DNA of 64,000 bases from NCBI GenBank assembly GCA_963931635.1, contig OZ007034.1:1426001-1490000 (forward strand). Reading direction: 5' to 3'. The notes beneath the pieces are model-generated. The model saw only the letters and a list, made by a program, of their open reading frames with translations. It had not been told where the DNA came from and searched no databases. A program made the position numbers and the translations under genes. This DNA comes from Caccoplasma sp905210875 (lineage in GTDB: Bacteria; Bacteroidota; Bacteroidia; Bacteroidales; UBA11471). Below, one piece after another: positions 8,154 to 16,655 of this stretch (position 1 is its first letter; the number at the start of each line of letters is the position of its first letter).

Positions 8154-9752
8154 TTATTTGGCTAATCCTAATGTCCTGAAATAGTTTAATATTTGTTTGT
8201 TTTCAATATTCCGCATATAATTATCCATATATTCCCAATCGGGATTGCTATTTTCATCCGCAGGGAGAGTAAGAACTTCTTTTGCCAATCGAGTGGCACT
8301 TCTTTTGTATCCAAAATTGTATTTCCCCCTTATTCTATCTGCAACAGTTGTGATGAATGTGCCAATATATTTGTTAAGATGTTCATTGTACCCCAATGTT
8401 ATGTCTGATGTGGCAATAAAATCTTCTGCTTTATAAACGGAATACCCCATAGACCCTTCTCCATTACGGATAAAGGCAATACAATTGCCCTTTTGCACCA
8501 AATCCTTGTCGGTGGTAACAAAACAAAGCACTCCATTGTTCTGATTAGTCGCCCCAAGATAGTTAATGCCGTTTTCGACTTTTTCAATGTGGTTGAGACC
8601 TTTTGATTTGCCGGGCACAAGGATAGGAAACAAATCACGGATGAGGAAGTGTTTCCATTTTACCCCCCCCATTTTAGGATTATTAACAATATGCCTATCT
8701 TTAAAGAATTTGAGGGTCGCTCTGAGGATGTCTTGTTCAACCTCTTTCATAAAAGATGACATAAAAGCAAAGTCTATTTCTCCTTCATCTGTCGAAGGTA
8801 AAATCAATTTTTCTCTTTTTATTCTGTTGTCATTTATTTCTCTGTTAAAGCTATATTTCTCTGATAAACGATTGATGAGGGGTATCATAAAAAGGTAGGC
8901 ATATTTGTCTAATCCGTCTTTTTTCAGTTGGGTAACATGGTCGCTTGCCACAAATTCATATTGATGAAAAAATGCGCTCCCAACGCTACCGCTATTGGCA
9001 ACAGTTAAGCAATTTGAAAATTTTCTTACGCCGCTCTCATTGCCAACAAATCCGTCCACTCCGTTATTGAGAGCTGTAGCCGATATGTATGGTGTCGTGC
9101 CTTCTGAATGGTCGGCCTTTTTAAGCCGTTTACCTCGTTGAATATCAGTAAATACCTCTGTAAAATTGAATGCTTTCCAATGAGTACGGGATAATTTACC
9201 CCCCCCCATTATTATGCTGTTGATAATCAGTTGTTTGCATAATTTTTCTATTGTAGGTTTCAAAATCTGTTGCTCCTTGGCTTTCATATAGTCCTCCATG
9301 AACTGCCAATCTAATAAACCTTCTTTTGTTACAGGTAATAGGACTTTTTGCCTTTTCATTCGTTGAGCATTAAATTTATACCCATAAGCATATTTGTCTT
9401 TTTGTTGTCTAATAGCAGTTGAAAGGAACAGGAGTGTATAGCGATTATTATGGGTTTCATCAATCCATTTAACTCGTTTAACATCATCTGAAAATAAAGC
9501 CTTGTAAGGATGATAAAATGAAAATCCAACGCTGCCATTATAATTTACACCTAACACATTGCTATCCAAACTTTCATTGGAAGAAGATGTAAACATGGTG
9601 ATTCCATTATTTGCTTCTGATGCTCCTATGAATGGCATATCTCCCAATTGCATATCTGCTTTTGTCAATCTCTTTCCACTATTTATAATCACAACATCTT
9701 CAAGAAAAAACTCTTTCCACTGTTGGTCAATCAAGCTAAAAGACTTATTCAT
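8154..9752 (-). CDS. Three-module specificity subunit of a BcgI-like RM system, phase-variable
   Basis: This HsdS-like protein (532 residues) recognises DNA for the RM subunit encoded upstream. It consists of three tandem target-recognition modules of about 177 residues, instead of the usual two. Each starts W-K-x-F (residues about 12, 192, 366), contains an A[ST]xxNNG motif (ASEANNGIT, ATALNNGVD, ATNQNNGVL) and ends in a helix like DWQFMEDYMK. Modules 1-2 and 2-3 are joined exactly at poly-G tracts (9 G and 8 G). The start is set at 9752, where AGGAGG lies 6-7 nt upstream and the ATG overlaps the RM subunit's stop (AATGAATAA). An upstream in-frame ATG at 9788 lacks this site. Confidence 0.88.
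   Translation of the reverse strand: MNKSFSLIDQQWKEFFLEDVVIINSGKRLTKADMQLGDMPFIGASEANNGITMFTSSSNESLDSNVLGVNYNGSVGFSFYHPYKALFSDDVKRVKWIDETHNNRYTLLFLSTAIRQQKDKYAYGYKFNAQRMKRQKVLLPVTKEGLLDWQFMEDYMKAKEQQILKPTIEKLCKQLIINSIIMGGGKLSRTHWKAFNFTEVFTDIQRGKRLKKADHSEGTTPYISATALNNGVDGFVGNESGVRKFSNCLTVANSGSVGSAFFHQYEFVASDHVTQLKKDGLDKYAYLFMIPLINRLSEKYSFNREINDNRIKREKLILPSTDEGEIDFAFMSSFMKEVEQDILRATLKFFKDRHIVNNPKMGGVKWKHFLIRDLFPILVPGKSKGLNHIEKVENGINYLGATNQNNGVLCFVTTDKDLVQKGNCIAFIRNGEGSMGYSVYKAEDFIATSDITLGYNEHLNKYIGTFITTVADRIRGKYNFGYKRSATRLAKEVLTLPADENSNPDWEYMDNYMRNIENKQILNYFRTLGLAK
8663..8670 (-). repeat. Poly-G(8) tract between specificity modules 2 and 3
   Basis: On the coding strand the context is AATGGGGGGGGTAAAATGG. 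The present length reads M-G-G-V-K-W. Loss of one G (or gain of two) puts TAA directly after the tract and ends the protein after module 2. This is a typical slipped-strand phase-variation site. Confidence 0.75.
9199..9207 (-). repeat. Poly-G(9) tract between specificity modules 1 and 2
   Basis: On the coding strand the context is AATGGGGGGGGGTAAAT. The present length reads M-G-G-G-K-L. Gain of one G puts TAA directly after the tract and ends the protein after module 1. It has the same layout as the tract at 8663. Confidence 0.75.
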
Positions 9753-11658
9753 TTCTACCTCCTTCCTCAAACAAATAACCTCTGCCATGAGTAATCATGT
9801 TAAATTCAAATGTCAGGTAATCTGCCATTGTGTTTTCAAAGTCTTTTTCCGTAGGGATTTCATCGTTGAAGTAGTAGAAAGCATGTAGCCACTCATCTTC
9901 TGCTTCTATGGTAGTTTCTACGCAGAATTTAGTTTCTGCTTCTATTTGTCCGAACCACACATCAAGTAAATGCTGCCGCTTGTCTTTGGCACTTGCGGTT
10001 TCTTCCAAACCAATGTGCTTGCTTACCACAAAGCCATCATCCTCAAAATTGATAAACTTACATTTATGGTCTTTGTCATGAGGTATGCCAGCCGTGAACA
10101 CGGCAATGCAGGGGTTTGTTCCTACGCCATAGAACGTGTTTTTATTAAGCGTGATAACCCCCTCCAAAGTATGATGTTTGAGTATGTTGTTTTTGATGTT
10201 CTGCTCTTCCTTGCTTTTTCCCGTTACCGAAGATTGTGGAATAATGACAATAGCCCTTGCTCCCTCTACTAAAGAATCAAGCAAATGTTCTGTAAAACTG
10301 ATTTCATACAAGTCGGGGTTACTTTTTGAGCCTTGTGAATAAGGCGGGTTCATCATGCCGACGGTACACCCTTTCAACTGTAATTGGCTTGGATTATGTT
10401 TCAGGAAATCCCAATTGTGCAAATTGCTTTTCCCATCGCCACGAAGTATCATATTTGTTGTGGCAATAGTAAACATATAGGGCTGCAATTCTATTCCGAA
10501 TAATTGGTCACGTTTAATATGCCTTCTTTGCACCTCATCGTTGGTCTGCTTGACCATCTTGTGCATGGCAGCAATCAGGAAACCTGCCGTGCCGCAACAA
10601 GGGTCAAGCACTTTGTCATCTACTTTCAAATCTGCCAGTTCGCAAAACAATTCAGTTATATGCTTAGGGGTAAGAACAATGCCTAATGTTTGTCCGTCAC
10701 CACCTGAGTATGACATGAATTCCCCATAGAAACGGCCCAAATAATCTTCTGCCGAGTTTTGGTAACGTATGTTCTTATAGATGCTGTTATAAAGAAACTC
10801 AGTGTAATGTTTTAATGGGGTTTTACCTAAAGTTTCGTCTTTCTCGTTGATTTTGGTCGTATCCTTTATAACTGCAAATTGGCTCAACAGTTTGTCTCGC
10901 TTCGTGTCAGGCGTTACGTTCGCACGCTGCAAATTGCTTCGTATGGCTTCGTAAATCTTCTGACCGTCAGTTTTAACGGTATCGCCAACAAGCGAATCAA
11001 TGGAAAAAGTCTTATACTCAATCTCCCTTAACGCAAGCATAATACCCGAAACAATCAATGGTTTTTGTTCCGTCGTCAGATTGCCGTAATTTCTCAGGTC
11101 GTTGTGCAGTTTCTCGGCATCTTTGAGAATTTCGGCGGTCGTCTTTTCAACATCGGTTTCTTCCTTCAAAATTTCTTTCAAATAAAACTCATCTATGTTG
11201 TTTTCACTAAAAGAAATAAAAGTTTCTACATCGGATAATTCATGATAGTCACCCCTTTCGTTTATAAACACAGGAGTTATACGATGTCTTTTCTCATTGC
11301 CAGACACGCCAAACGCCAACACTTTATGATAGGACGTATTCGCAGCCAAATGCAAACCATAGAACAATGCTCCATTAACAGCATAGTCCTTTACACTTTT
11401 GACATCTTGTGCTATCAATCCTTTTTCCGTTTTTGTAAGATGCTTGTCAAGTGATGCTTTATCTTCGATTACAAGCAAGAAATCTTTTACCACCCCACAA
11501 TATTCAGGATAGCCAGCATTTCCTGTTTGTGCTTTTGAAGCTGTTTTCAACGCTTCATCGATTTCTTTTATGTCGCAACCTTGCGGTGTCAAATCCAAGC
11601 CAGCTTCTTGCAATAATCCATGCACCCAAAAGTCTGTTTTAATCTCTTTTTTCGCCAT
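9745..11658 (-). CDS. BcgI-like restriction-modification subunit (nuclease fused to N6-adenine methyltransferase)
   Basis: This 637-residue protein combines cleavage and methylation, like the A subunit of the type IIB enzyme BcgI, whose length it closely matches. The N-terminal 150 residues look like a PD-(D/E)xK nuclease (D59...VIEDK with E65 and K67). The methyltransferase part has motif I DPCCGTAGF (352-360) and motif IV NPPY (437-440), typical of gamma-class N6-adenine enzymes. No separate HsdR exists nearby. The start is the ATG of MAKKEIK; the longer frame would need GTG. It overlaps the XRE gene by 20 nt and the specificity gene by 8 nt, giving one tightly coupled operon. Confidence 0.87.
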   Translation of the reverse strand: MAKKEIKTDFWVHGLLQEAGLDLTPQGCDIKEIDEALKTASKAQTGNAGYPEYCGVVKDFLLVIEDKASLDKHLTKTEKGLIAQDVKSVKDYAVNGALFYGLHLAANTSYHKVLAFGVSGNEKRHRITPVFINERGDYHELSDVETFISFSENNIDEFYLKEILKEETDVEKTTAEILKDAEKLHNDLRNYGNLTTEQKPLIVSGIMLALREIEYKTFSIDSLVGDTVKTDGQKIYEAIRSNLQRANVTPDTKRDKLLSQFAVIKDTTKINEKDETLGKTPLKHYTEFLYNSIYKNIRYQNSAEDYLGRFYGEFMSYSGGDGQTLGIVLTPKHITELFCELADLKVDDKVLDPCCGTAGFLIAAMHKMVKQTNDEVQRRHIKRDQLFGIELQPYMFTIATTNMILRGDGKSNLHNWDFLKHNPSQLQLKGCTVGMMNPPYSQGSKSNPDLYEISFTEHLLDSLVEGARAIVIIPQSSVTGKSKEEQNIKNNILKHHTLEGVITLNKNTFYGVGTNPCIAVFTAGIPHDKDHKCKFINFEDDGFVVSKHIGLEETASAKDKRQHLLDVWFGQIEAETKFCVETTIEAEDEWLHAFYYFNDEIPTEKDFENTMADYLTFEFNMITHGRGYLFEEGGRNE

Positions 11659-11866
11659 TGGCACAGTTCTTATTGATTAGATTTGATATGAGCAAATCTC
11701 TGACATCCACATTCAGAATATCTGCAATCTGATACAAAACAGGAATAGGAGGTTGTACTTTGTTTGAGGCATACAGATTGACCATGTTGAAAGTCTTTCC
11801 AAGCCTATTTGCCAATTCTGTTTGGCTAATGCCTCTTGCTTCCAAAGCTTCTTTTATTCGGTTCAT
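11639..11866 (-). CDS. XRE-family regulator of the RM operon
   Basis: This 75-residue helix-turn-helix protein (MNRIKEALEARGISQTELAN...) is the first gene of the RM operon and probably acts like a controller (C) protein timing restriction after entry. The HTH spans about residues 12-35. The ORF runs further upstream in frame, but the homologue at 20209-20412 begins at the equivalent Met. Its closest visible relative is that second regulator, which precedes an unrelated cargo, so it may control the cargo slot or element excision rather than restriction specifically. Confidence 0.85.
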   Translation of the reverse strand: MNRIKEALEARGISQTELANRLGKTFNMVNLYASNKVQPPIPVLYQIADILNVDVRDLLISNLINKNCANGEKRD

Positions 11867-11904
11867 ACACATATATTGTTTCACTATTGCTATTTTATCG
11901 TTTG

Positions 11905-11929
11905 CAAAAGTATAAAATTTAATTTGGTA
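11905..11929 (-). promoter_or_regulatory. Promoter/operator of the element 1 cargo operon
   Basis: On the minus strand TACCAAATTAAATTTTATACTTTTG ends in the -7 box TACTTTTG. The same arrangement is kept upstream of the element 2 regulator (20439-20463), while flanking sequence differs. Conservation suggests a shared operator for the two XRE proteins as well as a promoter. Confidence 0.5.
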
Positions 11930-12023
11930 AATGTACATTTTTCAAAGGAAAGTATTACCTTTGCATCAAATAAATGCGTTATTTGAAAAAGCAAAAATGA
12001 GAAATGCCGTGCAGTTGGCAAGT

Positions 12024-12068
12024 TTGTAAATCGTAACCCGCTTAAACGGAAATCAATTGTAAATCGTA
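12024..12068 (+). repeat. 12-bp direct repeats near the right end of element 1
   Basis: TTGTAAATCGTA occurs at 12024-12035 and again at 12057-12068 (33-bp period), within 85 bp of the right junction. The position suits arm-type integrase binding sites. The rest of 11940-12107 shows no gene. Confidence 0.4.
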
Positions 12069-12107
12069 TTATATCAGATAGTTATATTTATTGAAATGTT
12101 TTTCTTT

Positions 12108-12118
12108 TAGAAAATAAA
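12108..12118 (+). repeat. Element 1 right attachment repeat (attR)
   Basis: TAGAAAATAAA, matching 2787-2797 with one mismatch. Preceded by TTTTC, so TTTTC-N5-GAAAA resembles the TTTTC-N3-GAAAA core used by element 2. Confidence 0.6.
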
Positions 12119-12808
12119 ATAGCCTTACTATCAGAAGATATTAAGTGCAAAGAATCGCAAATTATTGAGCTTGATGAAACAATTCTTTTGCAAGATTTCG
12201 GTATTTATTCTCCAATATATGATTTTGCAAATTCCGAAGTTTATAAAGATCGGCTCAATGCAATACGAACAGAACAGAAAAATATGATTCTTTGTAAAAC
12301 GGCTGCTACTTGTTCTGTTAATTGGTCTGTTAATGGCAGTGAATCGCAGGGAAAGGTAATGACCAATCAAAATATAAAGCAAATTCTTCGTTGTTTCAAT
12401 GATGAATGTGATATACTTATTAGTAAAGTGAAGTTCAATAATATTTCAGCTTTTGTGGAAAAGATACAAAAATCGTATGATGCTCTAAATAAGATGAATT
12501 CAAAAAATGCTGTGTCTATTTCTCAAGAGTATCTTGATTTAAAAATACAAGAATTGAAATTAGCTTATGAGTATGCACAGAAGAAACAAGAAGAAAAAGA
12601 GGAGCAACGTAGGATACGTGAACAAATGAGAGAAGAGGCTCGCTTACAAAAAGAAATAGAAGAAGCCAGAAAAGATATCGAAAAAGAACAAAAACACTAT
12701 AGTAATGCACTCATAAAGATTTGCAAACAATTAGAATCGTGTGATGAAATTGAGAAAAATGTTTTCATAGAAAAGAATAGGATAAAGAGCAAAAATAAGC
12801 GAATTTGA
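12119..12808 (+). pseudogene. DUF4041/T5orf172 gene, middle fragment (piece 2 of 3)
   Basis: This piece carries the DUF4041 core (DFGIYSPIYDFANSEVYKDR ... MTNQNIKQILRCFNDECD) and a charged coiled coil (KKQEEKEEQRRIREQMREEA). The frame is already open at 12095 and enters native sequence at about 12119 (IALLSEDIKCKES). The native part ends at the element 2 repeat (12762-12774), and codons after 12774 to the TGA are element 2 sequence. A Met at 12188 could allow translation of a fragment. Together with 2528-2797 and 20646-21101 it makes one frame. Confidence 0.85.
12762..12774 (+). repeat. Element 2 left attachment repeat (attL)
   Basis: TTTTCATAGAAAA, identical to 20635-20647 and in the same codon phase. 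The core has TTTTC / GAAAA inverted arms around a 3-bp centre. Confidence 0.85.
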
Positions 12809-13006
12809 GTATTCTCACTGACGGTCAGAGAGTTTGGCTTTAAGTGGCACAGAACGGCATAAGGTCGGGAAAACGGATTTAGGCAGATTGCAGCAGCAGA
12901 TGCACTTCCAAACCATTACCCGACACCGAATGCACATTTAACACTAACGGTCTCTATTTCTGCGTTCTGCGTAGGTTTACATTCTGCCTTTACAACTCCC
13001 GTAAAC

Positions 13007-13014
13007 TAATTTTG
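13007..13014 (+). promoter_or_regulatory. Probable -7 box of the element 2 integrase promoter
   Basis: TAATTTTG fits TAnnTTTG, 20 nt before the integrase ATG, at the same spot as TAAATTTG in element 1. Confidence 0.35.
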
Positions 13015-13034
13015 AACCAAACAAAAGTAGGATT

Positions 13035-14243
13035 ATGAGGAGTACTTTCAAGACCGTCTTCTATGTAAACGGAAGCAAGGAGAAAAACGGAATTGTCCCC
13101 ATCATGGGACGGGTTACAATCAACGGGACTATCGCGCAGTTCAGTTGCAAGCAGCGCATCTCCAAGGATTTGTGGGATGCCAAAGGCAACAAGGCGAAAG
13201 GCAAGAGCCGAGAGGCGGTGGCGGTGAACTATGCGCTTGACAACATCAAGGCGCAGATAACGAAGCACTACCAGCGGCTTTCCGACCGTGAGGCGTTTGT
13301 CACGGCTGAAATGGTACGCAACGCCTATCAGGGTATCGGTACGGAGTACGAGACACTGCTCCGTGCCTTTGACAAGGAAAACGAGGCGTTTGCCAAACGG
13401 GTGGGAAAAGACCGCTCCAAGCGCACGTATCAAAAGTACCTGACCGTCCGCAAATACGTAGCGGAGTTCATCAAGCGGCAGTACAAGCGGACGGACATGG
13501 CGATGAACGAACTGACGGAGGACTTCATCCGTGACTACTGCCTGTACTTGCGCAACGAAGTGGGGCTGGCGCAATCGTCCGTGTGGATATACTCCATACC
13601 GCTGAAACACATCGTAACCACGGCGCACTACAACGGCAAGATACCGAGAAACCCGTTTGCGATGTACCACGTTGACCCCGACCACAAGGAGCGGGGCTTT
13701 CTCACGGAGGACGAGATGCGGGCATTGGGCGCAATCAAACTGGACAATCCCAACTTCGCATTGGCGAGGGATTTGTTCCTGTTCGGGTGCTGGACTGGCA
13801 TTTCGTTCACGGACATAAAGAATTTGACCACCGACAATATCGTGGAAATAAACGGTGCATCTTGGATTGTGTCGAAACGCCAAAAGACGGGTGTGCCGTT
13901 CCAAATCAAGCTGATGGACATCCCGATGCAGATAATCAAGCGTTACGAGCCGTTCAGAAGAGACAAGCGGCTTTTCAATATCGGCTCGCTTGACATGGTG
14001 AACAAGCGTATCAAGGCTGTGGCGAAGAAATGCGGGATAGAAAAGCCGGTTTCATTCCATCTAAGCCGCCATTCATTCGCTGTTTTGGCATTGAATTACG
14101 GTATGCCGATAGAGAGCGTAAGCAAGATTTTGGGACATACGAACATAACCACCACGCAAATTTACGCGAAGGTGACCAACGCTAAACTTGAAAACGACAT
14201 ATCCGCCTTTGAGAACAAGGTAAGCGGACGTTTCGCCATATAA
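13035..14243 (+). CDS. Tyrosine site-specific integrase of element 2
   Basis: 402-residue IntDOT-like recombinase with the arm-binding N-terminus, core-binding domain and catalytic residues: HLSRHSFA (H-x-x-R), LGHT and the nucleophile Tyr in IYAKVT. The first Arg is again Ser (TGISFTDIKNL). It is recognisably homologous to the integrase at 3052 along its full length, but with many substitutions, unlike the near-identical primase and relaxase. It presumably acts on the TTTTCATAGAAAA site. It is followed after 4 nt by the RhuM-like gene. Confidence 0.93.
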   Translation: MRSTFKTVFYVNGSKEKNGIVPIMGRVTINGTIAQFSCKQRISKDLWDAKGNKAKGKSREAVAVNYALDNIKAQITKHYQRLSDREAFVTAEMVRNAYQGIGTEYETLLRAFDKENEAFAKRVGKDRSKRTYQKYLTVRKYVAEFIKRQYKRTDMAMNELTEDFIRDYCLYLRNEVGLAQSSVWIYSIPLKHIVTTAHYNGKIPRNPFAMYHVDPDHKERGFLTEDEMRALGAIKLDNPNFALARDLFLFGCWTGISFTDIKNLTTDNIVEINGASWIVSKRQKTGVPFQIKLMDIPMQIIKRYEPFRRDKRLFNIGSLDMVNKRIKAVAKKCGIEKPVSFHLSRHSFAVLALNYGMPIESVSKILGHTNITTTQIYAKVTNAKLENDISAFENKVSGRFAI

Positions 14244-14247
14244 GCCT

Positions 14248-14613
14248 ATGGAACGGACAACAATCATGATGGACGAGTATGGCAGGGTTGCCGTGCCGTC
14301 CGATGCCGCCAATTTGTGGATGAACGAAATGGAATTGGTAACGCTGTTCGGTGTAATTGCCCCGACACTCCGTGCCGCCATCCGAGCCGTGTACAAAAGC
14401 GGAGTGTTGAAGCCTTGCGAGACGGAAAGGCGCATCAAAATGTCCAACGGCTATTATGCGGACGTGTATGCCCTGCCGATGGTCGTGGCACTTGCTTTCC
14501 GTATCAACACGTCCGATGCCGCATGGGTGCGTAATGCCCTTTTAGAAAGGATGTACTTGCGAAAAGAAAGGCAAGTCCTGTGGTTGTCGTTAAGCAACAG
14601 GACATCGTGTTAA
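14248..14613 (+). CDS. RhuM-like small protein, element 2
   Basis: 121 residues, same layout as 4283-4648: WMNEMELVTLFGV with LRAAIRAVYKSG, SNGYYADVYALPMVV and MRNALLERL-like end (VRNALLERM). It starts 4 nt after the integrase stop, so coupling with integration or excision control is likely. Not seen to have any catalytic motif. Confidence 0.6.
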   Translation: MERTTIMMDEYGRVAVPSDAANLWMNEMELVTLFGVIAPTLRAAIRAVYKSGVLKPCETERRIKMSNGYYADVYALPMVVALAFRINTSDAAWVRNALLERMYLRKERQVLWLSLSNRTSC

Positions 14614-14666
14614 TGTTAGAGAGATTGTCGTGCGTCAGCACAACAGTTCAGGTACACAACATCATC

Positions 14667-14706
14667 AGCCCGAAGAAGTGCGATTTTGCTTCTTCGGGCT
14701 TTTTCT
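14667..14706 (+). terminator. Rho-independent terminator after int-RhuM of element 2
   Basis: AGCCCGAAGAAG / CTTCTTCGGGCT stem followed by TTTTT; same hairpin as 4713-4750. Confidence 0.9.
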
Positions 14707-14816
14707 TTTCGCCTTTTAATGGCTGGCATTACCCGTTCCGCCACATTTTCTTGTTTATCGGTTTCTTTTGCGCCGTTTCGCATAGTCTTACTTATCAATG
14801 TTTTAGCCGCCTGCCG

Positions 14817-14824
14817 TAGCTTTG
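14817..14824 (+). promoter_or_regulatory. Candidate -7 box before the element 2 primase
   Basis: TAGCTTTG, about 60 nt before the primase ATG, conserved with element 1 (4864-4871). No clear -33 motif. Confidence 0.35.
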
Positions 14825-14884
14825 CAACCATGTTTAATCCGCTTGCCGACAAGGTGTCGGCGGCACTAAAACCAAGTAAAGCCA

Positions 14885-16078
14885 ATGACTGAAAAAGAAG
14901 AATTCATCCGAGTAGGCACAACGCTCTACAAGATTGTGAACCAGCCCCGCATTGACGGCGGCTATGTGAGGAAGCGCATCGCATGGAACTCTGAGACCTT
15001 GCGGCAGGACTACGGCAAGGATTATATGGCTGGCATCCCAAAGTATGACGGCTTCTGTACCGTACCCGACCATGTGGGATACAAGCCCGTAGTCGGCAAG
15101 TTCCTCAACCTCTACGAGCCGATAAACCATGTTCCCGTGCAGGGCGACTTCCCCTGCATCCGCTCGTTGGTGGAACACATCTTCGGCGAACAGTACGAGT
15201 TGGGCATGGACTATTTGCAGTTGCTCTACCTCTATCCCGTTCAGAAACTGCCCATCCTCCTGCTCGTGTCCGAAGAGAGGAATACGGGCAAAAGCACGTT
15301 CCTGAACTTCCTGAAAGCCGTATTCCAAAACAACGTGACTTTCAACACCAACGAGGACTTCCGCAGCCAGTTCAATTCCGACTGGGCGGGCAAGTTGCTC
15401 ATCATGGTGGACGAGGTGCTGCTCAACCGCCGTGAGGACAGCGAGAGGTTGAAGAACCTAAGCACCACGCTTTCCTACAAGGTGGAGGCGAAAGGCAAAG
15501 ACCGTGACGAGATAGGCTTCTTCGCCAAGTTCGTGCTTTGCTCCAACAACGAACACCTGCCCGTCATCATTGACGCTGGGGAAACACGATATTGGGTACG
15601 GAAGATTGTTCCGTTACGGAATGACGATACCGACTTCCTGCAAAAACTGAAAGCGGAGATACCCGCTTTTCTCCATTTCCTGCAACACAGACAGCCATCC
15701 ACCAAGAAGGAAAGCCGTATGTGGTTCAATCCGAAGCTGCTGGAGACGGATGCCCTGCGGAAGATTATTCGAAGCAACCGTAACCGTTTGGAGATAGAGA
15801 TGGGAGAACTGTTGCTCGACATCATGGCAAGCGTGAATGTTGAGTCTGTTTCTTTTTGCCTCAATGACATCATCCCGTTGCTTGTCTGCTCACAAGTCAA
15901 GGTGGAGAAGTCACAGGTTCGGAAAGTGGTGCAGGAGTGTTGGAAGCTGGCTCCTGCATCCAATTCGCTTTCCTACACCACCTACCAATACGACTACAAC
16001 CGCGAGTGCCGTTACTCACCCGTAAGGAGGATTGGACGCTACTATACGGTAAGTAAGGAACAGTTGGAAACACTCTGA
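14885..16078 (+). CDS. Primase-helicase (VapE/DUF5906-like), element 2
   Basis: 397-residue SF3-type ATPase with EERNTGKST (Walker A), LLIMVDEV (Walker B) and the same C-terminal half as the element 1 protein. The first about 65 codons differ from the element 1 copy only at scattered, mostly synonymous positions; from 15041 onward the DNA looks identical. The start ATG at 14885 (MTEKEEFIRVG) has no in-frame extension. The following ORF starts 12 nt after its stop. Confidence 0.8.
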   Translation: MTEKEEFIRVGTTLYKIVNQPRIDGGYVRKRIAWNSETLRQDYGKDYMAGIPKYDGFCTVPDHVGYKPVVGKFLNLYEPINHVPVQGDFPCIRSLVEHIFGEQYELGMDYLQLLYLYPVQKLPILLLVSEERNTGKSTFLNFLKAVFQNNVTFNTNEDFRSQFNSDWAGKLLIMVDEVLLNRREDSERLKNLSTTLSYKVEAKGKDRDEIGFFAKFVLCSNNEHLPVIIDAGETRYWVRKIVPLRNDDTDFLQKLKAEIPAFLHFLQHRQPSTKKESRMWFNPKLLETDALRKIIRSNRNRLEIEMGELLLDIMASVNVESVSFCLNDIIPLLVCSQVKVEKSQVRKVVQECWKLAPASNSLSYTTYQYDYNRECRYSPVRRIGRYYTVSKEQLETL

Positions 16079-16090
16079 TATTTTGATGAA

Positions 16091-16498
16091 ATGATGAAAG
16101 CATATATAAACATAAAGAATGACAGCGACTTACATTCTCATCAAACGCTCAACAAAAGGATTTGGCTGATGAAAAGAGAAAGCGGATGCAGCCCCACACA
16201 TCATTTTTCTTTTGGCGAGCGGTTTGATGAAACGCCGATGAAAGGATATTGCAATGTATGTCAATGTGTTAGGATGTCCAATCATCAATTCATCGGATTT
16301 TCACTCCTCAACAAGTCCGTAGGGAAAGCAATAGAGGTGAACACTGCCATCCGCAGGCTGGTCGGACGGACTTCCGGTCTGCCGACCGACAAGGAAAAGC
16401 CTACATCGTGGCAAAAAGAAAAAGGCAACCAATGTCCGCCGACATCACCGCCGACACCACCGCAGGCTTTTGGGGGACAAAAAGCCATAGCTCATTAG
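16091..16498 (+). CDS. Hypothetical 135-residue protein between primase and relaxase, element 2
   Basis: Exact copy of the ORF at 6138-6545, again ending where the oriT-like repeat begins. No family recognised. A CNVC motif and a Pro-rich tail are the only visible traits. It may be a mobilization accessory protein or a non-coding spacer with an open frame. Confidence 0.4.
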   Translation: MMKAYINIKNDSDLHSHQTLNKRIWLMKRESGCSPTHHFSFGERFDETPMKGYCNVCQCVRMSNHQFIGFSLLNKSVGKAIEVNTAIRRLVGRTSGLPTDKEKPTSWQKEKGNQCPPTSPPTPPQAFGGQKAIAH

Positions 16499-16543
16499 GG
16501 CGTTTTCTTCACGCACCACTGACGCTAATGCTAAAAACGCCCC
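16498..16543. other. oriT-like inverted repeat upstream of relaxase, element 2
   Basis: GGGCGTTTT / AAAACGCCC around a 27-nt spacer, identical to 6545-6590. With two identical oriT-like sites in tandem, mobilization could start at either one and could carry both elements. Confidence 0.45.
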
Positions 16544-16655
16544 AATGAGCCAGCGGGATTGCACCCCTCTGGACACCCCCGCTTGCCCCGTGCGGCTATG
16601 ACCGCAGGCAGGCGGACACCGACAAACAAGTTTGCATAACCTCTAAAAACAAGAA

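Larger units (their letters stand above)
2798..12118 (+). mobile_element. Integrative mobilizable element 1 (restriction-modification cargo)
   Basis: About 9.3 kb inserted in the coiled-coil part of the DUF4041/GIY-YIG gene. Order: integrase, RhuM-like protein, terminator, primase-helicase, small ORF, oriT-like repeat and MobV relaxase on the plus strand; then, on the minus strand, HsdS-like subunit, BcgI-like RM subunit and XRE regulator. It has no conjugation (tra) or coupling-protein genes, so it should depend on a helper for transfer. Boundaries are set by the imperfect 11-bp repeat and by exact frame restoration of the target gene; each end is uncertain by a few bases. Confidence 0.8.

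Noticed and set aside
8154..11658. Classical type I RM with a missing or deleted HsdR
   Set aside because: The methyltransferase carries its own N-terminal PD-(D/E)xK nuclease and has BcgI A length, so a separate HsdR is not needed.
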